Source of the DNA: Babylonia areolata
Taxonomy: Eukaryota; Mollusca; Gastropoda; Neogastropoda; Buccinidae
DNA length: 64,000 bases
Direction: 5' to 3'
NCBI RefSeq assembly: GCF_041734735.1
Contig: NC_134878.1
Span: 40,484,329 to 40,548,328 of the forward strand
In this document: piece after piece, positions 1 to 11,016 of the stretch
Layout of the letters: each line of letters starts with the position of its first letter
How positions within the stretch are numbered: the stretch's first letter is position 1
Made by a program: the position numbers and the translations under genes
The notes under the pieces: model-generated
Databases searched by the model: none
The model's input: the letters and a program-made list of their open reading frames with translations, nothing else
What the model was told of the DNA's origin: nothing

Positions 1-116
1 AAAAACATTTTAGAAAAATTGGACTAATTTTTGTCTTCTGTGGGCTGGAATACCTCAGAGGCATTGGTGGCCCTAAAGTGCAGATTTTATGGTTTGAAAT
101 TGAAAAAAAAAATAAA

Positions 117-260
117 AAGATCTTCAGCTTCAGGGGGCAAAGCCCCCCTGACCCCCACCAGGGGCATTGCACCATGGACACCAACTGGGGCCCTTCTGCG
201 GCCCCAGGGCCCCACCTTTCAGACTCAGTCTCTATATCCCAAACTGATGCCTGAAAGAGG
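117..260 (+). repeat. G/C-rich hairpin repeat
   Basis: A local G/C island in A/T-rich surroundings, with the self-complementary motif GGGGGCAAAGCCCCC followed by a C-rich stretch. A related arrangement (CTTCAGGGGG... GCAAGGCCCCCCCTGACC) occurs at 38128-38215, which points to a dispersed repeat rather than a gene. I cannot name the family. Confidence 0.45.
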
Positions 261-919
261 AAGGAGAAAGACAGACATAGAAAGAGGAGGGGTGTAGATA
301 CACACTAATAAACATAAACACAAATTTTAATATAAAAAGCATGCAATAAAAGAACATGAATCTTTACTTTCCAACACACACACATTCCATGAAAAAGTTC
401 AACACCTCATTAAAATTAAGAATTCAGCCTCAAATATGAAAGAAAGAAAGGAGAAAGGGAGAAGACGCAGTGCACAGAGACAGATGGAAACCAATAATGA
501 GACATGGAAGAAAGAAGACAGAGGAAGAATGGGGTGGACTGCACATCAAAAAAACAGTATGTCATGCATAGAAAAAATGCTAAAATATCTTTGAAATATA
601 TAAGAAGCACACCCATCTTTCCACATAGTTATTGAGAGCACACACACCTGCATACATTGACCTTTAAAATGTCCTTAATGGATACGGAAGATGTCAGAAG
701 GTTTTCTGGAGCAGTTAATGGCAGCACAACATGGCATGTTCTCTCTTTCGCTTTCTGGCTCACTGAAGATGTGGGTGTACCGTACTTTCACAGAAACACG
801 CTCAACACGGTCGCTTCAAGCTGTCACGCATGAGCTACTGGATGGTTCAGTCCATTCTATTTATGTTTGTGGTTTCCAACCTTGTGCAAGGACTAGTACT
901 TTGTTGAGGTTTTTGCTCA

Positions 920-922
<3 letters not shown>

Positions 923-953
<31 letters not shown>
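923..953. repeat. (TG)n microsatellite
   Basis: About fifteen uninterrupted TG dinucleotides, followed by a T- and AT-rich tract. Confidence 0.95.
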
Positions 954-956
<3 letters not shown>

Positions 957-2672
957 TATTTCTTCTTTTTTTATATATATTATTATATATATAAAGTTTT
1001 ATTTTTAACACCAATTAACAAAAGCAGTTACATGACATATGTGACCCTCCACCATGTAATGAGTCGCTTTGCACCAGAGGTTGGTTTTTAGTTATTGGTA
1101 TATCATAACTGCAATAAAAAAACCAAAAAAAACAACAACTTTACAGCAAAAAAAAAAAGAAAAAAAAAGTTTGTAAATCGGATGATTCTGTGAAAGGTTA
1201 TTGTGATTTTAAGTTCTAAAGTCGCTGAAAAGTTTTGGAATATGTTCATAGCAACCACATACTGCTAAGCAAGATATGTTCATGAAATTTGGCACACACA
1301 TACTTATTGGCAATGTTCACAATTGCACAAGGTTTGAAAGAAAAATAGTGAGTGTACTTGATTTTATTCAAATAAGAATTTTCTTATTTTTTTGGAAAGA
1401 CTTGCGACTGAGGTGTAAGTATACTTACTTTTTATTCAGCTCAACATGACTAAAAGCCTTCCAGTTTTAAGATAAGTTTTGTTGTGGTGTTGTTTGTAGT
1501 TCAGTTACAAAGACACTTGCATTGTATAGTATGTGTACTAAAATTTATGCCAGATTAAAGGGAAAAAATGCTAAATCATGATGCTGAATCATGTAATTGT
1601 TGTAATTCAATGTGCTCACTGATGTGCTTGTGATATTACCACAATCCATGCAACAAGCACAACAAAATAACAGAAAAGATCAGTACAACAAAACTGCTCA
1701 CACAAAAGGTACAAGTTCATGTGCGTTTTATCCCAGCATAGCATCAAATGAAATACACTTCATAATCCAAATGAACTCTTCAAACACTTCATCTGCAAAG
1801 AAAACCTACTTGCCAAACCCATACTTCACACAATGAAGACACACAACCTCATCAGTCAAACACTCAATCTGCTTAAAAAAAAAAAAAAAATGCAGATATG
1901 TGGCACAGGTAATCAGTTCTTGTGGTACAAAGTGTTAGTCATCAGGGTGGATGGTGTTGATGTTGAACCTTCTTCCTCCACTCTTTTTTCTCCACCAGTG
2001 GTATCAGTATGTTCCAGAAATGCATGGTTTATCCAAAAACAGTTTGTTATGTAATACTTCTTAATCTCTTTTTATTTTCTTTGTTTTGAATTATTTTCTA
2101 TATGTTCTGAAGTGTATTCATTATTGCTAATAATGTTTGTTAAATATCAACAGTAATTTCAGTTTTGTACATCTACATCACAGCTGTCATTCTTTACACA
2201 GGACTTTACAAAATACTTTACTTCTATATATTTTATCAGAAAATAAAAAAGAATATATATATATAATTATTTATTTCATAATATAATCAGATAAAACAGT
2301 TTACTGATTATAAAAGTATGAAATAATGATTATTTATGCTGTATCACTATGAGTATCAGTGTGCATATCAGTGTGCATGTGTATGACATGCTGCAATGCA
2401 TTAAGTTACTTTATGCATAGTGGCATGTCAAGCACATGCACACTGATATCATTTATGTAAATGTCTATGCAAAACTTTACAATTCCATACACGTACATCT
2501 ATACAAAGTTTGTAAACAGAAACTTAAGTTTGCACACTTAATGGTAAATTCATACTATAAATCAAACTCTGTACATTAACAGTTGACCACAAATCACTCA
2601 CTCATAGATAGGAGTTCACCAGCAGATAATTCTTTAGTTGACAGTGTAGTTAGTGTGGTGGTGTTGCCTCTC

Positions 2673-2758
2673 CTAATGACATGACTTGCCAGCAGTGATC
2701 TCAGAATTATTCATTGGTGTACAGGCAGGCATATAAAGTACCATCATGTCTTTCAGGG
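2673..2758 (-). CDS. Terminal exon of unrecognised element-borne gene
   Basis: On the minus strand a pyrimidine-rich tract ending in AG precedes this exon. The single G left over from the upstream exon completes a GCC (Ala) codon, after which the frame stays open for 27 further codons (LKDMMVLYMPACTP...) to a TAG stop. The splice phase matches the upstream exon (3275-3630) exactly, so the two exons are probably one gene of the surrounding TIR element. No family recognised. Confidence 0.45.
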
Positions 2759-2829
2759 CTGAAAAAGAAATTGAACAATTAGTAATACTGTTAGTATTTA
2801 CTGTTGACACAACTCTATTTACCTCAAAA

Positions 2830-2905
2830 CTACACACACATACACACACAGAGAAACACAGAGAGAGAGAGAAACACACACATACACACACTCCAACCTG
2901 ACACA
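2830..2905. repeat. CA/GA microsatellite
   Basis: Mixed ACAC and GAGA short tandem repeats inside the TA-flanked transposon. Open frames crossing it are artefacts of the repeat. Confidence 0.8.
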
Positions 2906-3274
2906 CATACACATAAAATATCCATTGAAGCAAATTCTGTGAAACTGAAAACTGTTCATAATGTCATGCCCTTGTACCTCCCCATCTGAAAACTGTTCAT
3001 AATGTCATGCTCAGTTACATGTAATGGTTAAACTGTGAAGGGGCCGTGTGTGTGTGTGTGTGATTTTCTTTTATTTTACACTCTGTTAATTTCCTCAGAT
3101 TCACTTTATTCTTTTAATCATTTTTATTCCACATGACAAACAGTGAATTTCTGTACCAGTGTAGAGACAGTAAATCAGTCTTGAGTCAATCATTGTTAAA
3201 TAAATTATTATCAATTGATTATACCATCATTACATTTCAGTATTTGTCAGTGTGGGTAAAATCTGAACGCTTAC

Positions 3275-3630
3275 CTTCAGACACTTGAGCTATATCCAGC
3301 CCCACAGTCACTTTGCTTGCATTTTCCTTATGTGAACTGTGAGATCCAAACACAATTCTCTCACTTCAGTGCAGCAAGTCAGTTTCACTCGTTTCCATAT
3401 CAGTCACACCACTGATGGCACCTGGATCAGGTTGATTTCGGCAATTCCAGGTGAAGGCTTCCAACCTGTCTGTATCTAGTGCAAATTTTGATTCGTCATC
3501 TACATCAAAATTATTATTAATCATTGTTGATGAAAGCTGAACGACAATCCTGCTTCGTCTGCTTTCAAAATCAATGTCGCCTTCGTATTCACTGAGATCG
3601 ATTTCATGAACATCAGCCTAGTTGGAATGG
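3275..3630 (-). pseudogene. Upstream exon of the same element-borne gene, decayed
   Basis: Read on the minus strand, this is a roughly 115-codon acidic stretch (DLSEYEGDIDFESRRSRIVV, later ALDTDRLEAFTWNC) that ends in an exact splice donor (GAAG|GTAAGC). Two in-frame stops (about 3617-3619 and 3364-3366) show that it is no longer functional. The upstream boundary is unclear. An acidic N-terminal segment would fit a transposase accessory region, but that is a guess. Confidence 0.45.
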
Positions 3631-4319
3631 TCAGTTCCATCAATGAAGTACTGGGTTAGAAACTCAAATGTTGTCTGCTTCACTTAATGGCAAAATGTGT
3701 GTAACGCAAGTGTATCTTGGCAGAAAATTGCCAAGTCTCTCTTGAAGTGCGTGCTTCCGTACACTGCGACCATGTTTATTAAAGCTAGTGTGCTGAATGG
3801 CTGGTTTCATCACATGGTCTCTCGGCCAATGACAGGGGGGGTTTTCCTTCATCGTGACGCATTGTTTACGTACAGTATCCTTATTTTGAATGTGACGATT
3901 GGCTCATAGTTTAAAACTTAACCAATAAGAAGGATATAGATTGAAAGAGGTGGACTTGACCTTTAAAATGATGTATGATTCGACCGGTCGGTTCCAAGAG
4001 ATAAGGGAGGGCAAGCTTGTCAAAGTTGATCGATTTTGCGAAGTCATAGGTGATCAGAATGATGGGTCAGGTATTTCAAGCACACTTTTAAGGCAAAAGA
4101 AGACACAATTATGCCTAGATACTTCAGTATGAGATAAAAGAAAACCTAAAGTTTACTATCAAGTCAAAATCTGAAAATCAACAACCTGACCCCCACCCGC
4201 CTAAAATCGCTGCTAGTGGCAAAGTTTGTCAGGTGCAAAGTGACTCATTCCATGATGGAGGGTCACATATTATAAGTAATGGAAGTAAACTTACCTGCTT
4301 CATCATTTTTTGCCCCCAG

Positions 4320-4522
4320 GAAAGTCAAAAGGTGGTGGTGATGCAGACAAAAAGAGCACAAAGAGAAAAAGATCTCCCAAGAAGAAAGAAACCAAAACCA
4401 AATCCAAAGACATTGCATCAGACATTTCAGACTCTGAGGAAGAGGAGGAAGAAGAAGAGGAAGAAGAAAGAGAGAAAAAATTGAAATCGGCTTCAGAGGA
4501 AGAGGAGGAGGAAGAGGAGGAG
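4320..4522 (+). CDS. DEK: DEK internal exon: basic and acidic linker
   Basis: The exon is preceded by a C-rich acceptor (TGCCCCCAG) and followed by a GTATGT donor. It enters in phase 1 and leaves in phase 0. It encodes a lysine/arginine-rich stretch (KKSTKRKRSPKKKETKTK, a likely nuclear localisation signal) followed by two runs of glutamate separated by EREKKLKSAS. DEK is a nuclear, chromatin-bound protein that constrains DNA supercoils and acts as a histone chaperone. In the family this linker of basic and acidic blocks joins the N-terminal SAP-type region to the C-terminal domain. The low complexity alone would not identify the gene; identification comes from the in-frame downstream exons. 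The antisense serine-rich frames are shadows of the GAG/GAA repeats. Confidence 0.85.
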
Positions 4523-5022
4523 GTATGTAACTTGGGTTGCAAGGTGGGGATGTATGTGGTATTTGGTAAAGGACTGCTAGTATCAAGTAAAAGGTTGCAA
4601 GCACACAATGGATTCACAGATCTTGAACAGATACATCTCAAATTGGCTACACTGTTGCTTGAAAATACAACTCGGATAATGATCTTATAGAATGCAGAAT
4701 TTAATCAGCAAAACAGGAGTTTTCTTTAATAAATAGTAACTTTTTTTTACACTTGATTGAATAATAATATAGATCGGTTTCATATGTGTTTCTTTATTGC
4801 TGGAACATGGTATGTTGCTGGTGTGTGATTGATTTATTCAGGTGCCTTTACTACACAGATGCATCATTGTTGTGTGCAGCATGCTTGAGTAGGCATAGCT
4901 CCTTTCTTAGTGTCAAAGTACAAAGATTTTTTTTATTACTTTTCTTGGCATAACATTGGGATCAGTTCATTGATACTTAACAGTGGAAATCTTGACATTT
5001 TTACACTGGTTATTTCTTTCAG
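4523..5022 (+). other. DEK intron
   Basis: Intron between two DEK coding exons, opened by GTATGT and closed by a T-rich tract with CAG-like acceptor (TTTCTTTCAG). I see no element or gene in it. Confidence 0.8.
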
Positions 5023-5167
5023 CCTCCCAAGAAAAAGGCAAAAGCTGAAAAGAAGCCTGCAGTGAAAAAGGAGACACCCAAGAAGGAGTCAGCGAAAGCT
5101 AAAAAACAGAATGGAAAACCGGAGAAGGCTGCCAAGGCAGAAAAGAAAGAGCCGAAGAAGAAGAAAG
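5023..5167 (+). CDS. DEK: DEK internal exon: lysine-rich linker
   Basis: The acceptor is TTTCTTTCAG and the donor is G|GTACTG. The exon enters in phase 0 and leaves one base over. It encodes 48 residues that are about half lysine with alternating Ala/Pro/Glu (PPKKKAKAEKKPAVKKE...), resembling the lysine-rich linker of vertebrate DEK and histone H1 tails. Such stretches bind DNA and act in nuclear import and chromatin retention. The next in-phase exon lies 14 kb downstream at 19229 because the intron has taken up a DIRS element with a nested LINE and hAT piece. Confidence 0.85.
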
Positions 5168-5633
5168 GTACTGGTGTGTGTCATCCTGTTCTGGACTCAC
5201 CTTGCCCTGAACTGCCTAATGTTGCTTGTCTTTTAGGATCTTTAACTGATGCCCATTTTCTTCATTTCATGGTTTCAAGAAACACATGATCAGTCTGCTG
5301 TAGTTCTAGTTTCCTGGCATTGGTGTACTTAATTTATCAGTTAAGGAATGTAACCCACTCCGGACCAGTGGTTACTGTCACTTCTACAACATTATTTATT
5401 GGTCAGCTCAGCCTCAACCTGCTATATTTTCAGTTCTTTCAACAAGGAAGGGATATTGTTTGCCAGATTTAGTACATAGGGTATGAATTTTTTGAGAGAA
5501 TACAGTTGGCAACCACATATCGCAAGCTTGAATTTAGAATGAAATGGTAGTAGTTACCTTTTGGTTGCAAGCAAACATCGCAACTTGCAGGTGGTGCATT
5601 TTGAGAGAAACAGATGTTCCTTCAGAGTTTATT
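5168..5633 (+). other. DEK intron, part before DIRS locus A
   Basis: Non-coding sequence between the DEK donor and the first base of the DIRS terminal region. No gene, repeat family or regulatory motif could be supported. Confidence 0.6.
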
Positions 5634-5650
5634 TTAATTACACATGCTTA

Positions 5651-5809
5651 ACCATGACCCAACTAGTGCAGACTCCGGCAGGGGTCTGACATTCCTGTCC
5701 TGTGCAAACTACTATCTGCCTATGCGGAGAAAACGAAAGTAACTACGGCCGATAACCTCCCGGAAGTAGGTAACCTCCCCTTTGTCCCGCTGGCTAGCAC
5801 CCTCTGGAC
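5651..5809 (+). repeat. DIRS locus A left inverted terminal repeat
   Basis: About 160 bp starting ACCATGACCCAACTAGTGCA. It is matched in reverse at 17366-17522 and, in the same orientation, at the left of locus B (28292-28443). The inverted arrangement separates DIRS elements from ordinary LTR retrotransposons. Confidence 0.88.
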
Positions 5810-8800
5810 ACCTGTTCCTGTGCACTGCATACGGCTAAGTTTTTTTTCGCATTTTCTGTCTGTCTATCGATTCTTTGGCATTCCTGTTTTGTGCCCAATT
5901 ATATCTTCAAACAGGTTGCAAAATTATGTGGCTCGATTTGGAGATCAGGCTAAAATTAAGGCACGATTGCAATCAATTCACGATCACTCTGGGCCCTCTA
6001 CCTCTGCCTCTCTCAACAACGCCAACCCCATGCCTCCTCCGCTTCCTCCGCTACCTCTGGTCGACTCCAGACCTCCACTACCCCCTACGACTCCTCCGGC
6101 GACTTCTAGGGGTTTGTCAACCCAAACACAGGTCAGTTGTACCATTGATGTTCTTAATTTCGAACCGTGAACGGACTCGACGCGATCTGCGATTTCTCGG
6201 TTCTGCCAGTCGGCAGTGCCCGAGTCGACCTCCTCTATCCCTTTCCCCATGCCCACAGTCTCAACAAGGGATTATAGCACAAGCCCTTTGGGGAAACAAC
6301 ACCATACATTTGCTCTGGATCTGCACGCTAGACTGGGACCTATGTGTGATGCGTCCATGGTGGCGGCCGTGACATCGGATCACAAGCCCCCCACGCGGCA
6401 TGTCTCGACCGTCTTAGATCCATAGGCGACCGAGGCACGTAGGGATGCCCTCCCCATGTGCAGGGAGGAAGGTGGACCACTAGGCGGACACGCTTGCCCA
6501 TATGCGTGCACCCTTCCCTTTGTCACGAATTTCCGATCCAAGGGAGGTAACTCCTGCTTCGGCTCCCTTACCGGTGACCGTCAGTTACTTCCCTTGCACC
6601 GGCACTGCCCCTTGCCTACAGTGCAGGTGCATGCACGGTTCCTGCAAGCAGTGCAGTGATGACCACATATGCCATACCGCCGACTGCTGCTGTTTCCCAG
6701 CCACAAATGGTCTCTCAGCAAGCTGCTCAACCAAACAACCAGCAGCTCATTGCTCATAGCTGCAGCAATTATGCTCCACTCTGCTTCCTGGTGCCACACC
6801 TTCTCCTGCTACTGCTCCTTCTTCTGCTGCAGCACATCTGCTTCCACCATCCTCTGCCACCTCCCAGCAGCTCCTCTCCACTACAACAGGACACACTCAT
6901 AGCACCCACTGCAACCACACTGGTCACGTGCTCAGCACACAGCCTGACCCATCATCCTATGCCATTGAAGAGACATTTTCTGATGGTGACACAGACACAG
7001 AGGAACCACCTTCGGAGGATAATCAGCTGGTTTCCATGCAGGAAGCACTAGCCCTCCTAGCTTCCTACACTCCAGATAGGGTGGAGACAATTCAAGCACC
7101 GGGCACGCCTCAAACCCACGGTGCTATGGAGATTATGGGCATCCACAGATCCTCCCATGGCCCTCACTACGCCCTTACACAGTCGCCCATGGCACTTGAT
7201 GCCCTGCAAAATACACTGGCACGCATCAGGGGCCAACCCATCAGCGATGTCCCCTCTGACTCTGTCCCAAGTTTTCCAGCTGCAATGAGTCGAGGGAAAT
7301 TCTTGAAAACCCTGCCCAGACCCACTTCAAAGTCCCCACTTTTAGCTCCGGGTCCTATTCCTCAAAGACCCCTGCCTCTTTCTCAGGAAAACCTCCTACT
7401 CCTCCTGCACAACTCACATGGCAATCGCATAGTAGCATTGCCCGACAGATTCCTTATGGATCTGGAGGAAGCTACCAGAATATCCCTTGAATCGACTGCC
7501 GCCATAGACAACTTCCTTGCGGGCCTTGCCACAGCACTGATGGAAACCCCCACTGATCAACCAGCAGGCCTTGACATCACCATCTTCTCTCCTTTTGTAC
7601 AGCAGATCAGCCAGCTCCTCATGCGGTCTGCGAATATACAGTCACAGGCCTACATGAATGTTATTTTGGCCAGGAGGGATGCTGTGCTCGACCGCTCCCC
7701 ATACGTGTGCTCTCCGCCAGAGCACGCTTCTCTTCAGAGCGCTTCTCCCCACCAACGGTTCCCTATTTGGTCAGGGCTTCCCCACTGCAGCCATAAAACA
7801 CCGCGCAGACTTGGGTAGGGACCTTGCCCTTGGCGCAGGCCCTCTCCGCGTTTCGGCACACTTGCAGCACGCTCCGCGGCATCAACTCTACACCTTCAGG
7901 CGTAACAATGTAACCACCTTCAGACCATGCCCACGTCAGTCTTCACCCTCAAACACCAGAGTGCAACCCAGGGGCCAGCCCAGGGTGTACAGGCGCCAGC
8001 TGCACACATTTCGCCTTCCACACAGGCCAGCAGCCACCTCCAGACTGGCCCACCCCCAATGACTTACCCCCGCCCTTCACCCGCCACTCACCCAACAGCA
8101 GCCAGCAGGCAGCCTATCCAGGCACATGCCAGCGTGGCTGTCTCTCCCAGCATGTGAGTGGGTCCTCCAGGTGATAGGGTAAGGGTTCCGCCTGCCTTGG
8201 CTCTCCTCCAAGGCACCTCTCACTCCCCCACCACCCCCACCCCACAGGGCGACGCAGCCTGCTCAGCCCTGCGGGACGAAATCCTCTCTCTTCTCCAGAA
8301 AGAAGCTCCTCCTCTGTCACCAGGCTTCTTCGGCCGCATTTTCATTGTCCCTAAAGCCTCCGGCGGATGGCACCCGGTCCTAGACCTTTCTCCTCTAAAC
8401 AAGTACCTCCAGTACAAACCATTCCGCATGGACTCACCTGCGTCAATCAGGGAATCCATCGGGCAAGGAGACTGGGCAGTTGCCATAGACCTCACGGATG
8501 CATACTTCCATATCCTCATTCACCCCAGGGACCGCAAGTGGCTCCGCTTCTCATGGGACGGCAAGTCCTTCCAGTTCAGAGCTCTTCCATTTGGCCTTGC
8601 ACCAGCCCCGTGGGTCTTCACCAGGGTGGTCAGGGAACTATGCTTCGCCCTCAGGAGCAAGGGCATACGCCTGAGGGTCTACCTAGACGACTGGTTGATC
8701 CTTGCGGAGAGCAGGGCCCTCTGCCAGAATCACCTGAACCTTGTCAGGAACCAGTGCCGATCACTGGGCTTTCTAATGAACACAGAAAAATCGGAACTGG

Positions 8801-10264
8801 AACCCTCTCAACAGTTAGAATTCCTGGGTATGGCAATCGATTCTGTATCAGTGACCATACGTCCAGCCATGCCTCGCCTCCACAGGCTACACAGGCAACC
8901 TCCGCGTGTGCCAGGGAACTTGCCTCTCTGCTATACTTCATGGAGTCCCTTGCTGCACTAGTTCCGCTAGGGAGACTACACAAACGTCCATTTCAGCGTC
9001 ACTTCCAGGACAGGTGGTCCCAGTCTTCACAGACATGGGACACCCGTATACCTCTAGGCACATGGTTCTCACAGTCGACCCAGCACTGGATGGACATGCA
9101 GTGGCTCAATGCCGGGGTTCCAATCTCGAACCCAACACCAGATGCAGAACTGTACACAGATGCCTCCAACATGGGCTGGGGTGCACACATGGAGAACCAC
9201 ACAGCGTTGGGGACTTGGACTCCACAACAGCAGTCATGGCACATCAACAAACTGGAGCTGGAGGCGGTCTTCCTTGCACTCCAGCACATCCTCCTCCACG
9301 TTTCGCACAGGTCGATCTTGCTATGCACGGACAACACAACGGTAGAATGTTATCTGAACAAACAGGGGGGAGCTCACTCACACCAGCTGTCCCTGCGTGC
9401 GGAGACAGTCCTCCTCTGGTGTCAAGAGCACAGCATCCACCTGACAGCACGACATGTCCCAGGCAAGCTCAACATTCTAGCAGATTACCTCAGCAGATCC
9501 CACACCGTGCTCCAAATGGAGTGGACCCTGTCACACTCAACACTTCAGCCGATCTGGGACCATTGGCACAGACCACATGTGGATCTCTTCGCCTCAAGAT
9601 TCAACTTCCACATTCCTACATACATCTCCCCAGTCCCAGACCCGTAGGCCTGGGCCGTGGACGCCCTATCGATCAGCTGGTCCAACCTTTCGGGGTATGC
9701 CTTCCCCCCACTTCCCATCATGGGAAAAGTCCTCAGAAAGGTAAGGCTGGAGAGTGCCACCTTGATTCTCATCGCACCCCACTGGCCAGCACAGCCGTGG
9801 TTCCCTGACCTTCTCCACCTCACTCACGTTCCCCCACTCAGCCTTCACATCAGCAGACACTCCCTAGTCCAGCCCCCCTCGGGCATCCCCCACGGAAACC
9901 CAGAGGTTCTCAACCTACACGCCTGGCTACTGTGTGGGAATCTGTCAGCACTAGGCACCTCCGATGACACAGCTGACCTTGTGTGCAGGTCACATCATAA
10001 AGGCACTCAAGGCGTTTACTCTGCACACTGGAACCGCTGGCTCTTCTGGTGCTCAACCCACTCAGTCAATCCCACACACCCATCCAATATGGATCTCGCC
10101 AACTTCTTGCCTTCCTCTCCTCCTCCAAAGGCCTCTCTGTCTCCGCAGCACGCGTCCATCGCGCTGCAATCAGCTCCACTCTTCGGCAACTGGGCGGGCC
10201 CTCTTTCTCAGATGACCCTCTGCTCAGGGCATTGGTCCGAGGGGCTTCCCTCAATCACGCACGT

Positions 10265-10995
10265 CCTCTCCCGGGAGGGTCACTACCTTGTCGTGGTCGG
10301 GAGGCTTAGTGGCCAGTGATCGAGCGAGCTATGTCGGCGGGGGCATCAGTGCTTCTTGGGGTTTTGCTGCTCTGGTCCCAGGTCTTAATTGACAGCCTAC
10401 ATAGCCATCGTAGCTGTTAGGGCTGAATAAGTGGTGGTTTTTGTACTGATGCCCCTGATAGGTCTTCCCATGCCGAACAGGTCGTGAGTGGGGCCCAAAC
10501 TAAACATGACCCACTGTCCCTTTCGCTATTCTCTATTCTTCTTTTTACTGCCTCTTTTCTGTCCTCAGCTCCCCATCAAGCCTTCTTTTCCACATTCTTT
10601 TTTTCTCTGCGGCCTTCTTTAGGCCCGCCGTGTTTGCCGTGCGGCGCAACCTGTGATGGAGGGGAATGAGATCCTGGGGATTGAGAGAGCACGCTGCTCT
10701 CAACACATCCCTTTGGCTCGGACCTCTCCTAAGACAGGCGGCACACATTGGCCAGTGTGTGTCAATCGGCTACCCCTTCGTGGGGCTGGGTCAAGACTGG
10801 CAGTTTAGAGGCTAACGAAGGTAACCCCCGTAGTGCTCGGTTCTCTGTCCCCGGGAGCTGGGCATGATCGGGGGGGAACACGTTGGAGCTAGGCTGTTGG
10901 TTGTATATCCCTCCCGAAACCTGGAAGGGGTCAAGCTGGTGTTCCCTTGACCCTGGCCCCTAAGTTGGACCTCATGGTGGGTGGATAAGGGAGGG
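10265..10995 (+). promoter_or_regulatory. LINE copy 1 5' leader with potential structured RNA
   Basis: This leader matches copy 2 closely, although such regions usually drift between families. GGGGCATCAGT (10340-10350) can pair perfectly with ACTGATGCCCC (10445-10455), closing a 94-nt interior that holds a second hairpin (ACAG.CTAC with GTAG.CTGT). GGGAGG at the extreme 5' end (10273-10278) can pair with CTTCCC (10464-10469). LINE leaders of other clades carry HDV-like ribozymes or internal promoters. Whether this one does is unproven. Confidence 0.5.
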
Positions 10996-11016
10996 ATGAA
11001 TTTACAATTATTAAAC

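Larger units (their letters stand above)
1..1039. other. Intronic/flanking sequence upstream of first visible DEK exon
   Basis: I find no coding exon here. It should be DEK intron, because the first visible exon at 4320 starts in phase 1 and so needs an upstream exon. It holds a G/C-rich hairpin repeat near its start, a (TG)n tract, and A/T-rich sequence. The small open frames have no recognisable product. Confidence 0.5.
1040..4267 (-). mobile_element. TA-flanked DNA transposon with ~36-bp terminal inverted repeats
   Basis: The left end starts TGTGACCCTCCACCATG and the right end is its inverse (CATGATGGAGGGTCACA). The two ends match at about 33 of 36 bases. Both are bordered outside by TA, as for superfamilies that target TA such as Tc1/mariner. 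Inside, on the minus strand, are two exons joined by good splice signals (3275-3630 and 2673-2758), the first with in-frame stops. The interior otherwise holds CA/GA/GT microsatellites. I do not recognise the protein, so the superfamily is open. It lies wholly in the DEK intron, ending about 50 bp before the exon at 4320. Confidence 0.7.

Noticed and set aside
691-1008. A 105-codon frame that might be an upstream DEK exon
   Set aside because: It resembles no part of DEK, runs into the TG repeat, and has no suitable splice phase to join the exon at 4320.
4263-4641. Minus-strand serine- and proline-rich open frames
   Set aside because: They are antisense to the GAG/GAA runs of the DEK exon, which splices in frame on the + strand.
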